DNA of 64,000 bases from Bacteroides fluxus YIT 12057 (GCF_000195635.1 NZ_GL882694.1:1-64000), one strand, 5' to 3'; positions 25,954 through 34,673 are shown, counted from the first letter of the stretch. The notes: generated by a model from the sequence alone, not told the origin. A program made the numbers and translations.

Positions 25954-27183
25954 TTACCTATGCAAACGTTGGTAGCACAAGTAGTATTTTTTTACCTTCT
26001 TAGACAAGAGGGAGATGTTGAGCATATCCGATGCTTCGGCTATGTTTTGGGTTGTGCCGTCATTGTAAAGGATATCAATGCTGTCATCTGCCGCGTCATA
26101 CATATTCTTCTCGATGCTGGGGGTGGAGATGAAATAACTCGCCTCGGAGAGAGGAATGTCCAGTTGCCCACTGATTTGCAAAATCAGTTCTTTTTTCCTT
26201 TCCTCGCCAAAAGGTTCCGTAGAAATCTCCACTTTAAAGATATTGCGGTTTATCATGCCCGTGCTCAATGTAGATAGAACCTTGTCCGGATGGCTGCTCC
26301 AAACTTTCAGGGCAGTCCATATATCGTTGTCGTCCAGTTGGATGAAGTTTTCCAGGCATTCGGGGTTATTATAAAATGTTTCCGGACTGATATTGTTATA
26401 AAGAAAGAACTTCAATGCGGGTGAGGCAAAGAGATCCCTTCCTTGGCTTGCCAACTCCTTGGCGCGCAGCAAGGCGCTGATAAGCATCTTTTCGTAGGCA
26501 ACGGAGGTCTTATGCAAATACACCTGCCAATACATCAAGCGGCGGGCGGTAAGAAAATTCTCAATGGAGTAGATGCCTTTGGACTCTACCACCAGGTGAT
26601 CGTCTTTTACATCGAGCATCTTGATGATGCGTGCCGAGCCGATATTTCCTTCGCTCACTCCTGTATAGAAACTGTCACGACGCAAGTAATCAAGACGGTC
26701 CATATCCAGTTGCCCGCTTACCAATTGGTGCAGGAAGCGTTTGGGGTATTCGTCCTTGAATATTTGGATGGCAAGCGTCAGTTGTCCGTTCATTTCTTTG
26801 TTGATGCGCTCCATCAGCATCAGTGAAATATCTTCGTGCGAGACACCTTTTACGATGGTATCTTCGAGTACATGGGAGAAGGGGCCGTGTCCGATGTCGT
26901 GCATGAGGATAGCTGCCTGTACGGCTTCCGCTTCGCTGTCGAAGATGAAATTGCCTTTAGCAGTGAGTTGTTGGATGGCTTCGCTCATCAGGTAGAATGC
27001 ACCTAGTGAGTGTTGGAAGCGGGTGTGCTGTGCGCCGGGATAGACTACGGACGACAATCCCAGTTGTTTGATACGGGTGAGGCGTTGCAGGAGGGGATGC
27101 CGTACAATGTCATACAGCAGCCCTTTGGGGATATTTATGAACCCGAAGACAGGGTCGTTGATGATTTTACGTTCGTAGGACAT
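25954..27183 (-). CDS. HD-domain phosphohydrolase (dGTPase-like)
   Basis: The product is 409 residues. Early metal ligands appear in GAQHTRFQHSLGAFYLM and AAILMHDIGHGPFSHVLE, the His and His-Asp pairs of an HD domain, followed by MDRLDYLRRDSFYTGV. This is the family of dNTPase-like HD proteins such as YdhJ/YwfO. It regularly precedes lpxD in Bacteroidales. The 3' end of the RhuM-like gene overlaps its start by 49 bases. Its substrate has not been shown by sequence; nucleotide hydrolysis is inferred. Confidence 0.88.
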   Translation of the reverse strand: MSYERKIINDPVFGFINIPKGLLYDIVRHPLLQRLTRIKQLGLSSVVYPGAQHTRFQHSLGAFYLMSEAIQQLTAKGNFIFDSEAEAVQAAILMHDIGHGPFSHVLEDTIVKGVSHEDISLMLMERINKEMNGQLTLAIQIFKDEYPKRFLHQLVSGQLDMDRLDYLRRDSFYTGVSEGNIGSARIIKMLDVKDDHLVVESKGIYSIENFLTARRLMYWQVYLHKTSVAYEKMLISALLRAKELASQGRDLFASPALKFFLYNNISPETFYNNPECLENFIQLDDNDIWTALKVWSSHPDKVLSTLSTGMINRNIFKVEISTEPFGEERKKELILQISGQLDIPLSEASYFISTPSIEKNMYDAADDSIDILYNDGTTQNIAEASDMLNISLLSKKVKKYYLCYQRLHR

Positions 27184-27968
27184 ATATAATAAGGTGTATA
27201 TCGTTTCAGACTAAAAAGTTCATTATCAGTCTCGTCATAAGTTCTTTTTCCTCTATTAAAATAAAGCAAATTGGCTGCCTTTTCTTCTACGGAAGGATAT
27301 ACGTCTTCTCCGCCGAATGTCTGATAGATGGCACCGATACTGCTGTGAAACGAATCGTCCTTCTCGTTTCCGAAGAGGTCATTGTGGGTATTGAACTTCA
27401 TGTCATTGATTACTTTCCGGCATTCTTCGTAGCTTAATATGTAGGTTGCTTTGTTGCCTTCAGGCTTTCCGATGCACTGGTGGTCGTAGTCGTCCAGCAA
27501 ATCGAGTGCCATAGTGTATTGTTCTACGACGGCGAGCACCTGTTTGGCGTCCAGCTGGTCGGTGGAGCGTTTCAGTATTCTGATGGTTTCGCCTAGTTGC
27601 TTCAAGCGGTTGTCGTTGATGGCTATACCGCGAATCAAGTATTCCTTTAATATATTTGTAGCCCATCTGCGAAAAAATGTAGCTCTTTTCGAGTTTACCC
27701 GATATCCTACACTGATAATAACATCTAAGGTATAGACAGCTACATTTTGCTTTACTCCAACAACACGCATTTTTTGCGTGTTGTTATCTTTATCGACTTC
27801 GCCTTCTTTGAAAATATTATTTATGTGCTTTCTGATGGTTTTTTCATCTTTGTCGAACAATAGACTCATTTGATTGGCAGTAAGCCACACCGTATCTTGT
27901 TCCAACTTCACATCAATAGAAGTCTTCCCGTCTTGGGTCTGATAAATTACAATCTTGCTTTGATTCAT
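27135..27968 (-). pseudogene. RhuM-family gene that has lost its Fic/DOC half
   Basis: The frame encodes 277 residues. Residues 1-100 are a RhuM domain (VWLTANQMSLLFDKDEKTIR, YTLDVIISVGYRVNSKRATFF), followed by a helical part. From about residue 200 (CRKVINDMKFNTHNDLFG, YPSVEEKAANLLYF) the protein enters the start of a Fic/DOC domain. It then turns into NRGKRTYDETDNELFSLKRY and ends 49 bases inside the HD gene. The HPFxxGNKR catalytic motif of Fic domains is absent. RhuM proteins often carry this C-terminal domain. The loss probably came from a deletion next to the HD gene. The remaining RhuM domain could still be made. Confidence 0.7.
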
Positions 27969-28259
27969 GATTTGTATCTTTTGTGTCCGGCAGAAATTCT
28001 ACTGCCGTAACAATACACAAATATCCGAATCATATCTTGAACATCAAAATTTAATCCGGATATTTTAGAGTGCGGATGCTTTCTCCACAGTAAAGTTTCG
28101 CTAACCTTGCACAGTACGGAACTGTACTTAGTCGTCTTTTATCATGATACCGCTTTATAGTCTCAACTGTGCAAGAAAAGAATGTGACTTATCCTACTAT
28201 AACTTGTAAGAATTGTTGTATATGTAGTATCCGATCCGAAAAGCTGAAATGTTTGTCTC
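27969..28259. other. Spacer with inverted repeats upstream of the RhuM-like gene
   Basis: No gene was seen. CGGCAG (27988-27993) and CTGCCG (28002-28007) form a small hairpin near the RhuM start. A larger inverted repeat covers 28106-28175. The spacer also takes in the 3' flank of the TlpA-like tandem genes. Confidence 0.5.
28106..28175. repeat. 70-base inverted repeat
   Basis: CTTGCACAGT (28106-28115) and ACTGTGCAAG (28166-28175) are perfect 10-bp arms 50 bases apart. A smaller AGTAC...GTACT repeat lies just inside the left arm. It stands between the 3' end of the TlpA-like genes and the RhuM-like gene. It could be a terminator, a protein site or an insertion scar; I cannot choose. Confidence 0.5.
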
Positions 28260-29429
28260 TCATTTTTTATAGTATTCTTCCAAAACCCACTTGAGTTGTT
28301 GCCATTGTGCTACAATGTTATACACTATTTTGCCTGTCTTATCTATAATAACACCATGAGGAATGCCGGTTATACAATACAACTTATAAAGTTCTTTCAC
28401 GCGTTCCTGATTGCCTACATACAGTTCAGGCCAAATTACCCCTTTTTTATCTAAAGCTTTTGACCAACTTTCTTTAGAAGTATCAAAGGAAATTCCTAAA
28501 ATATCGAAACCGTTTGCTTTATATCTCTCATATAATTCTTTAATATGAGTTTCTTGTGCCAAACAAGGGCCACACCAGCTAGCCCAGAAATCCAGGTATA
28601 GAAGTTGAGATTTACCTATATAATCCGAAATTTTCACTTCTTTATCATTTCTGTTTTTTAATGTAAAATCTATAAATAATTTGCCAACTAATTGTTCCTG
28701 CATATCTTGATATTTTCGAGAGTTATAAGCATCTTGTACATCATATCGCAACTTGTCATTTTCTGGCAATAAATCATATAATGTATAGAAATAGGGGTCG
28801 TTCATATAGTGAGCGTCATCAAGAAAAAGAGATCTTCCTATCCCATTGTGAATATACTTCTTTTTATACAGAAATTTGTATGTGAAAAAGTCCTTCCATC
28901 CTTTTTCATAAAATGCGGCAGTTTTTCCTTTTGTGGTGCAGACATCCCAAAGTTTGCGACAAGAATCAAGATACTGTTGGTAGTCAGTTGTATAAGGAGA
29001 AATCACTCTCGATTTCTTCTTTAACTCTACTTTTATAGGACCTCGCTCAAGAAAGAATTTTATTGCAAAAACACTGTCAGCGGCATATCTCATAGATATT
29101 TCAGATGCTTCATACAGATATTCCGTACCTTCAAAAGAGAATTGTCCATCTACCACATAGGTAGAGTCTATGGAACGAATGGAATCACCTATAAAAGTAG
29201 AAAGTGTTACTAAATTATCATTATATTCAGGATTTACCTTCCCTTTAACATGAAATGTAGATACTTGAGAGTAAATGGACGGTGAAAACAGAAGCAATCC
29301 TAATACAAATAAACATTTTTTTATTTCAATATCTATGTTTGTGATGGAATATGGAAAAGCTGTTTTAGTGCTTCTCTTTTTAATATACTTTTCAAGGGAA
29401 CCCAATTTCAGTTTTCCTAAATTTCTCAT
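28260..29429 (-). CDS. DUF4369-TlpA disulfide reductase, tandem copy 1
   Basis: The product is 389 residues. An unusual 36-residue basic leader (EKYIKKRSTK) precedes the signal or anchor segment KKCLFVLGLLLFSPSIYSQ. A DUF4369 domain follows (FHVKGKVNPEYNDNLVTLST), then a helical middle and a TlpA thioredoxin domain with WASWCGPC and GITGIPHGVIIDKTG. Such proteins reduce periplasmic disulfides. It is the last of three paralogues on the strand. Its first 85 residues are almost identical to copy 2, while the rest differs clearly, which suggests gene conversion. DNA here is more AT-rich than in neighbouring core genes. Confidence 0.85.
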   Translation of the reverse strand: MRNLGKLKLGSLEKYIKKRSTKTAFPYSITNIDIEIKKCLFVLGLLLFSPSIYSQVSTFHVKGKVNPEYNDNLVTLSTFIGDSIRSIDSTYVVDGQFSFEGTEYLYEASEISMRYAADSVFAIKFFLERGPIKVELKKKSRVISPYTTDYQQYLDSCRKLWDVCTTKGKTAAFYEKGWKDFFTYKFLYKKKYIHNGIGRSLFLDDAHYMNDPYFYTLYDLLPENDKLRYDVQDAYNSRKYQDMQEQLVGKLFIDFTLKNRNDKEVKISDYIGKSQLLYLDFWASWCGPCLAQETHIKELYERYKANGFDILGISFDTSKESWSKALDKKGVIWPELYVGNQERVKELYKLYCITGIPHGVIIDKTGKIVYNIVAQWQQLKWVLEEYYKK

Positions 29430-29520
29430 ACTAATTCAATTTATAGTTTACCGTAGATTGCTTTCAATGAGTAGCTAATTTATCGACCATTGCCCTACGA
29501 CTTAACAATGACTATAGAAT
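29137..29520. repeat. Near-identical direct repeat, left copy (pairs with 30404-30787)
   Basis: The 5' part of TlpA copy 1 and its upstream spacer match the equivalent part of copy 2 at an offset of 1267 bases. About 160 bases (29137-29297) look identical, and the rest has only scattered changes. The 97-base spacers after copies 2 and 3 are also alike. Confidence 0.8.
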
Positions 29521-29526
29521 CAAGGT

Positions 29527-30696
29527 CTATTTCTTATAGTATTCTTCCAAAACCCACTTAAGATGTTGCCATTGTGCCGTAATTACGGATACTATTTTCC
29601 CTGATTTATCTATTAAGATGCCAAGAGGAATACCTACTATGCAATATAGTTTTCTAAGTTCTTTTACACGTTCCTGATCTCCCACATAAAGCTCGGGCCA
29701 AGTGATGCCTTTATTCTTTATAGCGTTCAGCCATCTCTCCTTATCCGTATCCAAAGAAATACCGAGCACTTCAAATCCATCCGATTTATATTTTTCGTAC
29801 AGTTCCTTTATGCGGGGCTCTTGAGCGATGCAGGGTCCGCACCAGCTTGCCCAAAAGTCAAGAAACAGTAATTGGGACTTGCCTACATAGTCGGATATTC
29901 TTTTTTCTTCATCAGCGACATTTTTCAAAGTAAAGTCGATAAAGGGTTTATTGACTAATGAATTCTGTGCATCCCGGTCTTTTCGAAATTGATAAGCCTC
30001 TTTGATGTCATTTCGTTCCTTCTCACTGTCCGGCAGCAATTCATACAGTTTATAGAAATAAGGGTCATCACGATAATGTGCGTCAGCGAGAAAAAGAGTT
30101 CTTCCTATGCCATTATGAATGTATCTCTTCTTAAACTGATATTTAAAGGCAAAGAATCTTTCCCAACCGGCTTTATAAAAATCTTCCGTCTGTCCCTCAA
30201 TACTAAATGTTTTAGGAATGTTCTTGCAAGAATCACGATATTGCCGATAAGTTGTCATGAAAGGAGAATGAATGCTCGGTTTCCGGTTCAGTTCCACTTC
30301 AATCGGACCTTTTTCAAGAAAAAACTTGATTGCAAAAGTGCTATCCGGGGCATATTGCATCGAAATTAAGGATTGCTCATACAGATATTCCGGACCTTCA
30401 AAGGAGAATTGTCCATCTACCACATAGGTAGAGTCTATGGAACGAATGGAATCACCTATAAAAGTAGAAAGTGTTACTAAATTATCATTATATTCAGGAT
30501 TTACCTTCCCTTTAACATGAAATGTAGATACTTGAGAGTAAATGGACGGTGAAAACAGAAGCAAGCCTAATACAAATAAATATTTTTTTATTTCAACATC
30601 TATGTTTGTAATGGAATATGGAAAAACTGTTTTAGTGCTTCTCTTTTTAATATACTTTTCAAGGGGACTCAATTCCGGTTTTCTTAAATTTCTCAT
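29527..30696 (-). CDS. DUF4369-TlpA disulfide reductase, tandem copy 2
   Basis: The product is 389 residues, the same length as copy 1. It has the same basic leader and membrane segment (KKYLFVLGLLLFSPSIYSQ), DUF4369 domain and TlpA domain with WASWCGPC and CIVGIPLGILIDKSGK. Beyond residue 85 it resembles copy 3 about as much as copy 1. An identical 97-base spacing separates it from the gene on either side. The three genes probably form one transcript led by the small secreted protein gene at 32180. Confidence 0.85.
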   Translation of the reverse strand: MRNLRKPELSPLEKYIKKRSTKTVFPYSITNIDVEIKKYLFVLGLLLFSPSIYSQVSTFHVKGKVNPEYNDNLVTLSTFIGDSIRSIDSTYVVDGQFSFEGPEYLYEQSLISMQYAPDSTFAIKFFLEKGPIEVELNRKPSIHSPFMTTYRQYRDSCKNIPKTFSIEGQTEDFYKAGWERFFAFKYQFKKRYIHNGIGRTLFLADAHYRDDPYFYKLYELLPDSEKERNDIKEAYQFRKDRDAQNSLVNKPFIDFTLKNVADEEKRISDYVGKSQLLFLDFWASWCGPCIAQEPRIKELYEKYKSDGFEVLGISLDTDKERWLNAIKNKGITWPELYVGDQERVKELRKLYCIVGIPLGILIDKSGKIVSVITAQWQHLKWVLEEYYKK

Positions 30697-30787
30697 ACTA
30701 ATTCAATTTATAGTTTACCGTAGATTGCTTTCAATAAGTAGCTAATTTATTGACCATTGTCCTACGACTTAGCAATGGCTATAGAGT
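30404..30787. repeat. Near-identical direct repeat, right copy (pairs with 29137-29520)
   Basis: This is the partner of the repeat at 29137-29520 and spans the 5' part of TlpA copy 2 plus the spacer before it. Stops, starts and spacers of copies 1 and 2 are all offset by exactly 1267 bases, as expected for a tandem duplication. Confidence 0.8.
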
Positions 30788-30793
30788 TAACAT

Positions 30794-31858
30794 CTATTTC
30801 TTATAGTATTCTTCCAATATCCACTTAAGTATTTGCCAGTGACCGCAATTAGCCTTTATCACTTTGCCGGATTGATCAATCAAAACTCCATAAGGGATTC
30901 CTACAATATTATATGACTCACGAATCTCCGCTTCGCACTCTTTGCTTGCAGCACACAGTTCGGGCCACACGCTTCCTGTCTTTTCTATTGCAGCCAACCA
31001 TCTCTTCGTATCTGTATCCAGAGAGATGCCAAGTATCTTAAATCCATCGTCTTTATATTTTTCATACAATTCTTTTATATGAGGTTTTTGGCTCATGCAA
31101 GGACCACACCAACTCGCCCAAAAATCTAAATATAGAAGTTCGGATTTACCCGCATAATCAGAAATTCTCTGTTTTTCCCCGGTACTATTTGTTAAAGTCA
31201 AGTCAGGAAACGGTTTGTTTTCCTGCTGAACCTGCTTATCTTTCCTTACTCGTTCTTTGTAGCTTTCTTGTACATCATATCGCTGTTTCTCTCTTTCCGG
31301 CAGCAATTCATACAGCTTATAGAAATAAGGGTCTGAGGCATACAGTATCTCATTGACGAGAAGAGACCTGCCTATTCCATTTTGAATATACTTCTTTTTG
31401 AATTGATATTTGTAGGAGAGCAGACGGTCATTACCTTCGTCATAGAAGGCCTGTGATTGCCCTTCGATAGCATAGGCACGCTCAATCTTTCTGCAAGAAT
31501 CAGCATACAGTCTGTAGTCTGTTATATAGGGAGAACGAACCACCGGTTTCTGCTTTAACTCCACTTCAATCGGTCCCCGTTCAAGATACAATTCCGCAGC
31601 AAAAACGCTGTCGGGATAGTTCCCCATCGATATCACCGATTTTTCATACAGATACTCAGAACCTGTAAAAGAGAAATGCCCATCTGCCACATAAGTGGAA
31701 TCTACCGAACGGATATAGTCACCCGTAAAAGTAAAGAGCGTTACTAATGCACCATTATATCGGGTATCAGCTTTGCCATTTATTTGGTAAAAATTATCTT
31801 GGGCACCTGCCGTCAGGGAAAAAAACGGAAGCAAAAGTAACAGACTATATTTTTTCAT
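30794..31858 (-). CDS. DUF4369-TlpA disulfide reductase, tandem copy 3
   Basis: The product is 354 residues from the ATG at 31858, where MKKYSLLLLLPFFSLTAGAQ gives an ordinary signal peptide; an ATG at 31876 would add six residues. DUF4369 (YQINGKADTRYNGALVTLFT) and TlpA domains follow, with WASWCGPC and NIVGIPYGVLIDQSGK. It lacks the long basic leader of the other two copies and is more diverged, so it is probably the oldest form. Its start overlaps the end of the small secreted protein gene by 14 bases. Confidence 0.87.
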   Translation of the reverse strand: MKKYSLLLLLPFFSLTAGAQDNFYQINGKADTRYNGALVTLFTFTGDYIRSVDSTYVADGHFSFTGSEYLYEKSVISMGNYPDSVFAAELYLERGPIEVELKQKPVVRSPYITDYRLYADSCRKIERAYAIEGQSQAFYDEGNDRLLSYKYQFKKKYIQNGIGRSLLVNEILYASDPYFYKLYELLPEREKQRYDVQESYKERVRKDKQVQQENKPFPDLTLTNSTGEKQRISDYAGKSELLYLDFWASWCGPCMSQKPHIKELYEKYKDDGFKILGISLDTDTKRWLAAIEKTGSVWPELCAASKECEAEIRESYNIVGIPYGVLIDQSGKVIKANCGHWQILKWILEEYYKK

Positions 31859-32180
31859 TGGTATCCTCACTTTCATAAATTAAGAGTCCTTTTCTGTATT
31901 TTTCTCCGTAATACTTGATGGCATCAAAAGGCCAGACGGTACCATCCACCTGACGGTATTGTGACCTTGGGGAATCCGTCACTGTATCAAAAATTACAGT
32001 ATAGTGTACCGGTTGCCCATCCAAAAAAAATGCCATCTGGCGGACATGGTATCGGTAGGGGGCAAGGCTATCGGTTACAACAGTTGTCGTATCTTGTTTT
32101 TCCGGGGGAAGAACATCGGCTTGAGCAAACAGAGTTGTTGCCACAAACACAAACAGATAAATAATGATTTTGTGTTTCAT
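31845..32180 (-). CDS. Small secreted protein of unknown function
   Basis: The product is 111 residues with a signal peptide ending in LFAQ (residue 20). The mature part (PYRYHVRQMAFFLDGQPVHYTVIFDTVTD) has no motif I recognise. It overlaps the start of the third TlpA-like gene and so is the first gene of that transcript. It may be a substrate or partner of the thioredoxin-like proteins, which is inference from position only. Confidence 0.7.
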   Translation of the reverse strand: MKHKIIIYLFVFVATTLFAQADVLPPEKQDTTTVVTDSLAPYRYHVRQMAFFLDGQPVHYTVIFDTVTDSPRSQYRQVDGTVWPFDAIKYYGEKYRKGLLIYESEDTNEKI

Positions 32181-32484
32181 ATGCTGATTATAGAATGATG
32201 GTTAACTATTATTATGGGATATGTAATCTCTGTAATAAATACAACTCGGCAAGAGGTATCCCTTATATTATAAGGGTGTATTTGTATAACGTTAACACAT
32301 CGTGCAGGCATGTTCTATAAATCAAGATTCTGACGACAAGTCCGTTATATTACTTTCGGTATAAAATTGTTTTGCATTACAAGTTTATTATCAGTTTACA
32401 GTCACTGCATAAAGCGTTACTGTATTGGTAACGAGAAAAAAGTAAAGTTATAACTTGCTGATTATGTGCGTGCTGATTTGCCTG
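32181..32484. other. Spacer upstream of the TlpA-like operon
   Basis: This AT-rich spacer holds a perfect palindrome at 32260-32276 and no convincing gene. The promoter for the leftward TlpA-like operon must lie here, but no exact TAnnTTTG box was found. Confidence 0.5.
32260..32276. promoter_or_regulatory. 17-base perfect palindrome, possible operator
   Basis: CCCTTATA and TATAAGGG flank a central T. It lies 80 bases upstream of the small secreted protein gene at 32180. A perfect dyad at this distance is compatible with a repressor or activator site, but no regulator gene is adjacent. Confidence 0.4.
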
Positions 32485-32661
32485 TTATAACCATGCAAGA
32501 CTATACTGATATTGATAGAATTTTGGGTCGTAGGCAATTTCTGCCGAGCGGAATACATTGCGGATAGCTTCTTGTTCTTTTGGAGAGATGAGGCGGTCGC
32601 CTTTACGGCTTTTATAGATTGATAAAGTATTAATGCAAATCGGACGGGGACTGACAAGCAT
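32485..32661 (-). CDS. Possible small protein of 58 residues, unrecognised
   Basis: An ATG at 32661 opens a 58-codon frame to the TAA at 32485-32487. The middle and end look protein-like: KSRKGDRLISPKEQEAIRNV and FRSAEIAYDPKFYQYQYSLA. It resembles the C-terminus of a larger protein, so it may be a remnant. The start codon lies inside a strong hairpin, which is odd for a translated gene. I do not recognise a family. An overlapping frame on the same strand looks less protein-like. Confidence 0.35.
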   Translation of the reverse strand: MLVSPRPICINTLSIYKSRKGDRLISPKEQEAIRNVFRSAEIAYDPKFYQYQYSLAWL

Positions 32662-32687
32662 GCTTTTATGCTGTCGGTCTCCGTCCG
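32641..32687. other. Strong hairpin downstream of pyrF
   Basis: The 16-base arms are 32641-32656 and 32672-32687. Fourteen positions are Watson-Crick. The other two are G-T wobbles on the plus strand but C-A mismatches on the minus strand. An inner GCAT/ATGC stem extends the hairpin to 20 pairs. It could end the pyrF transcript, but the pairing is better in plus-strand RNA and no T-run follows on either strand. Confidence 0.6.
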
Positions 32688-32711
32688 GTTACTGTTCGGA
32701 TAAAGCTATTG

Positions 32712-33536
32712 TTACAGGATTGCTTTCAACTGTTCCTCCATCTGTGCCTGCACTTCTTGTGCGGCTTTCCGTGAAGCGGCAGCGAAATTCTCGGTCTTAT
32801 CTACGTAGATGATGCCGCGGCTGGAATTGACAATCAGCCCGCAAGTCTTGTTCATGCCGTATTTGCAAACCTCTTCCAGCGAACCGCCTTGTGCGCCTAC
32901 ACCGGGAACCAGCAGGAAGTGTTCGGGGACAATCTTGCGGATGTCTTCGAAGGCACGTCCTTGGGTAGCACCTACCACATACATCATTTGTTCGTCGCCG
33001 GCCCATTCTTGCGATTTGCGTAGCACTTTCTCAAAAAGACGTTCACCATTGGCATCTTCTGTTAGCTGGAAGTCATGCGAACCTTTGTTGCTGGTCAGCG
33101 CAAGCAGGATCACCCACTTGCCTTCGTAAGTGAGGAACGGAGTTACACTGTCTTCGCCCATGTAAGGAGCTACGGTTACAGAGTCAATGTTCAGCTCTTC
33201 GAAGAACGTACGGGCATACATAGCGGAGGTATTGCCGATGTCACCACGCTTGGCATCGGCAATGATGAACTGGTCGGGATAGTTTTCCTTGATGTAGTTA
33301 ACTGTCTTTTCAAATGCAATCCATCCCTTTACACCCATGCTTTCATAGAAAGCCAGATTGGGTTTGTAAGCGATGCAGAGGTCTGCTGTTGCGTCAATGA
33401 TGGCTTTGTTGAAGGCGAAGATAGGATCTTCTTCTTTCAGCAGATGTTCGGGGATTTTCTTGATGTCGGTATCAAGACCTACGCAAAGGAATGATTTTTT
33501 GCGCTTGATATTTTCAAATAATTCTTGCTTTGTCAT
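32712..33536 (-). CDS. pyrF: Orotidine 5'-phosphate decarboxylase (long type)
   Basis: The product is 274 residues. It makes UMP from OMP in pyrimidine synthesis. FLCVGLDTDIKKIPEHLL starts the domain, the catalytic segment is IADAKRGDIGNTSAMYA, and the phosphate-binding region appears as LLVPGVGAQGG. The length fits the longer subfamily 2. It lies 20 bases after prfA on the same strand, so it is probably read from the purM promoter as well. Confidence 0.95.
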   Translation of the reverse strand: MTKQELFENIKRKKSFLCVGLDTDIKKIPEHLLKEEDPIFAFNKAIIDATADLCIAYKPNLAFYESMGVKGWIAFEKTVNYIKENYPDQFIIADAKRGDIGNTSAMYARTFFEELNIDSVTVAPYMGEDSVTPFLTYEGKWVILLALTSNKGSHDFQLTEDANGERLFEKVLRKSQEWAGDEQMMYVVGATQGRAFEDIRKIVPEHFLLVPGVGAQGGSLEEVCKYGMNKTCGLIVNSSRGIIYVDKTENFAAASRKAAQEVQAQMEEQLKAIL

Positions 33537-33556
33537 CTCTATATATGCTTTTTGAT

Positions 33557-34669
33557 TTACAATTCACTTTCCTTTAATCTTTCTGCATTCTCGGCTACAA
33601 TCAGATGGTCGATGCAATCTTGGATGTCTCCGTCCATAAAAGCGGCGAGGTTGTAGATGGTATAATTGATGCGGTGGTCGGTGATGCGTCCCTGCGGATA
33701 ATTGTAAGTACGGATCTTGGCTGAACGGTCACCGGTGGAAACCATCGTTTTACGTTTGGAAGCGATATCGTCGATGTATTTCTGGTGCTCCTTGTCGTAG
33801 ATAAAGGTACGCAGACGGGAGAGGGCACGTTCCTTATTCTTGGGCTGGTCGCGGGTTTCGGTACATTCTATCAGGATTTCTTCTACTACGCCTGTATTGG
33901 GATTCTTCCAATTATAGCGTAAGCGTACACCGGATTCCACCTTATTTACGTTCTGACCACCGGCACCGCCGCTTCGGAAGGTATCCCATTTGATTTCACC
34001 TTCGTTGATGACAACATCGAATTCCTCGGCTTCGGGAAGTACGGCTACACTGGCAGCGGAGGTATGTACACGCCCTTGTGTCTCGGTGGCGGGTACGCGT
34101 TGCACGCGGTGCACACCCGATTCGTATTTCATGGTACCGTAAACACCATCGCCTGTTATGCTGCAAACGATTTCTTTGAATCCGCCTGCACTACCTTCGT
34201 TGGCGCTGGATATTTCCATTCTCCATCCTTTCGTTTCGCAATATTTGGTGTACATGCGGAACAGGTCACCCGCAAAGATGGCAGCTTCATCCCCCCCCGT
34301 ACCACCACGGATTTCGAGGATGGCATTGCGGCTGTCCTGCGGGTCGGCGGGGACTAGCAGCAACTTTATCTGCTCTTCCAGTTCCGGCTGGCGACTTTGG
34401 CAGGTATCAAGCTCTTCGCGTGCCATTTCGCGCATCTCCGGATCGGTTTCATTGGCCATGATTTCCTTCGCTTCCTCGATACCGGAAAGTATTTGCATGT
34501 ATTCTTTGCGGGCATTCATCAAGTCGCCCAGTTCCTTGTATTCCTTGGTGAGCTTGACGTAACGCTTCTGGTCGGCAATCACTGCTGGGTCTGTTATCAG
34601 CGTCGAAACTTCTTCGAAGCGGGCTACGAGGCCTTCCAGTTTCTCAAGTATGGTATTGTTATCTGCCAT
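33557..34669 (-). CDS. prfA: Peptide chain release factor 1
   Basis: The product is 370 residues from the ATG at 34669; an upstream start at 34699 would overlap purM. The peptidyl-tRNA hydrolysis motif GGQ is at residues 237-239 within RSGGAGGQNVNKVESGV, and the codon-recognition region includes the PATETQGRVHTSA stretch. The N-terminal part is the helical domain of class I factors. RF1 reads UAA and UAG. It starts four bases after the purM stop. Confidence 0.95.
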   Translation of the reverse strand: MADNNTILEKLEGLVARFEEVSTLITDPAVIADQKRYVKLTKEYKELGDLMNARKEYMQILSGIEEAKEIMANETDPEMREMAREELDTCQSRQPELEEQIKLLLVPADPQDSRNAILEIRGGTGGDEAAIFAGDLFRMYTKYCETKGWRMEISSANEGSAGGFKEIVCSITGDGVYGTMKYESGVHRVQRVPATETQGRVHTSAASVAVLPEAEEFDVVINEGEIKWDTFRSGGAGGQNVNKVESGVRLRYNWKNPNTGVVEEILIECTETRDQPKNKERALSRLRTFIYDKEHQKYIDDIASKRKTMVSTGDRSAKIRTYNYPQGRITDHRINYTIYNLAAFMDGDIQDCIDHLIVAENAERLKESEL

Positions 34670-34673
34670 ATAT

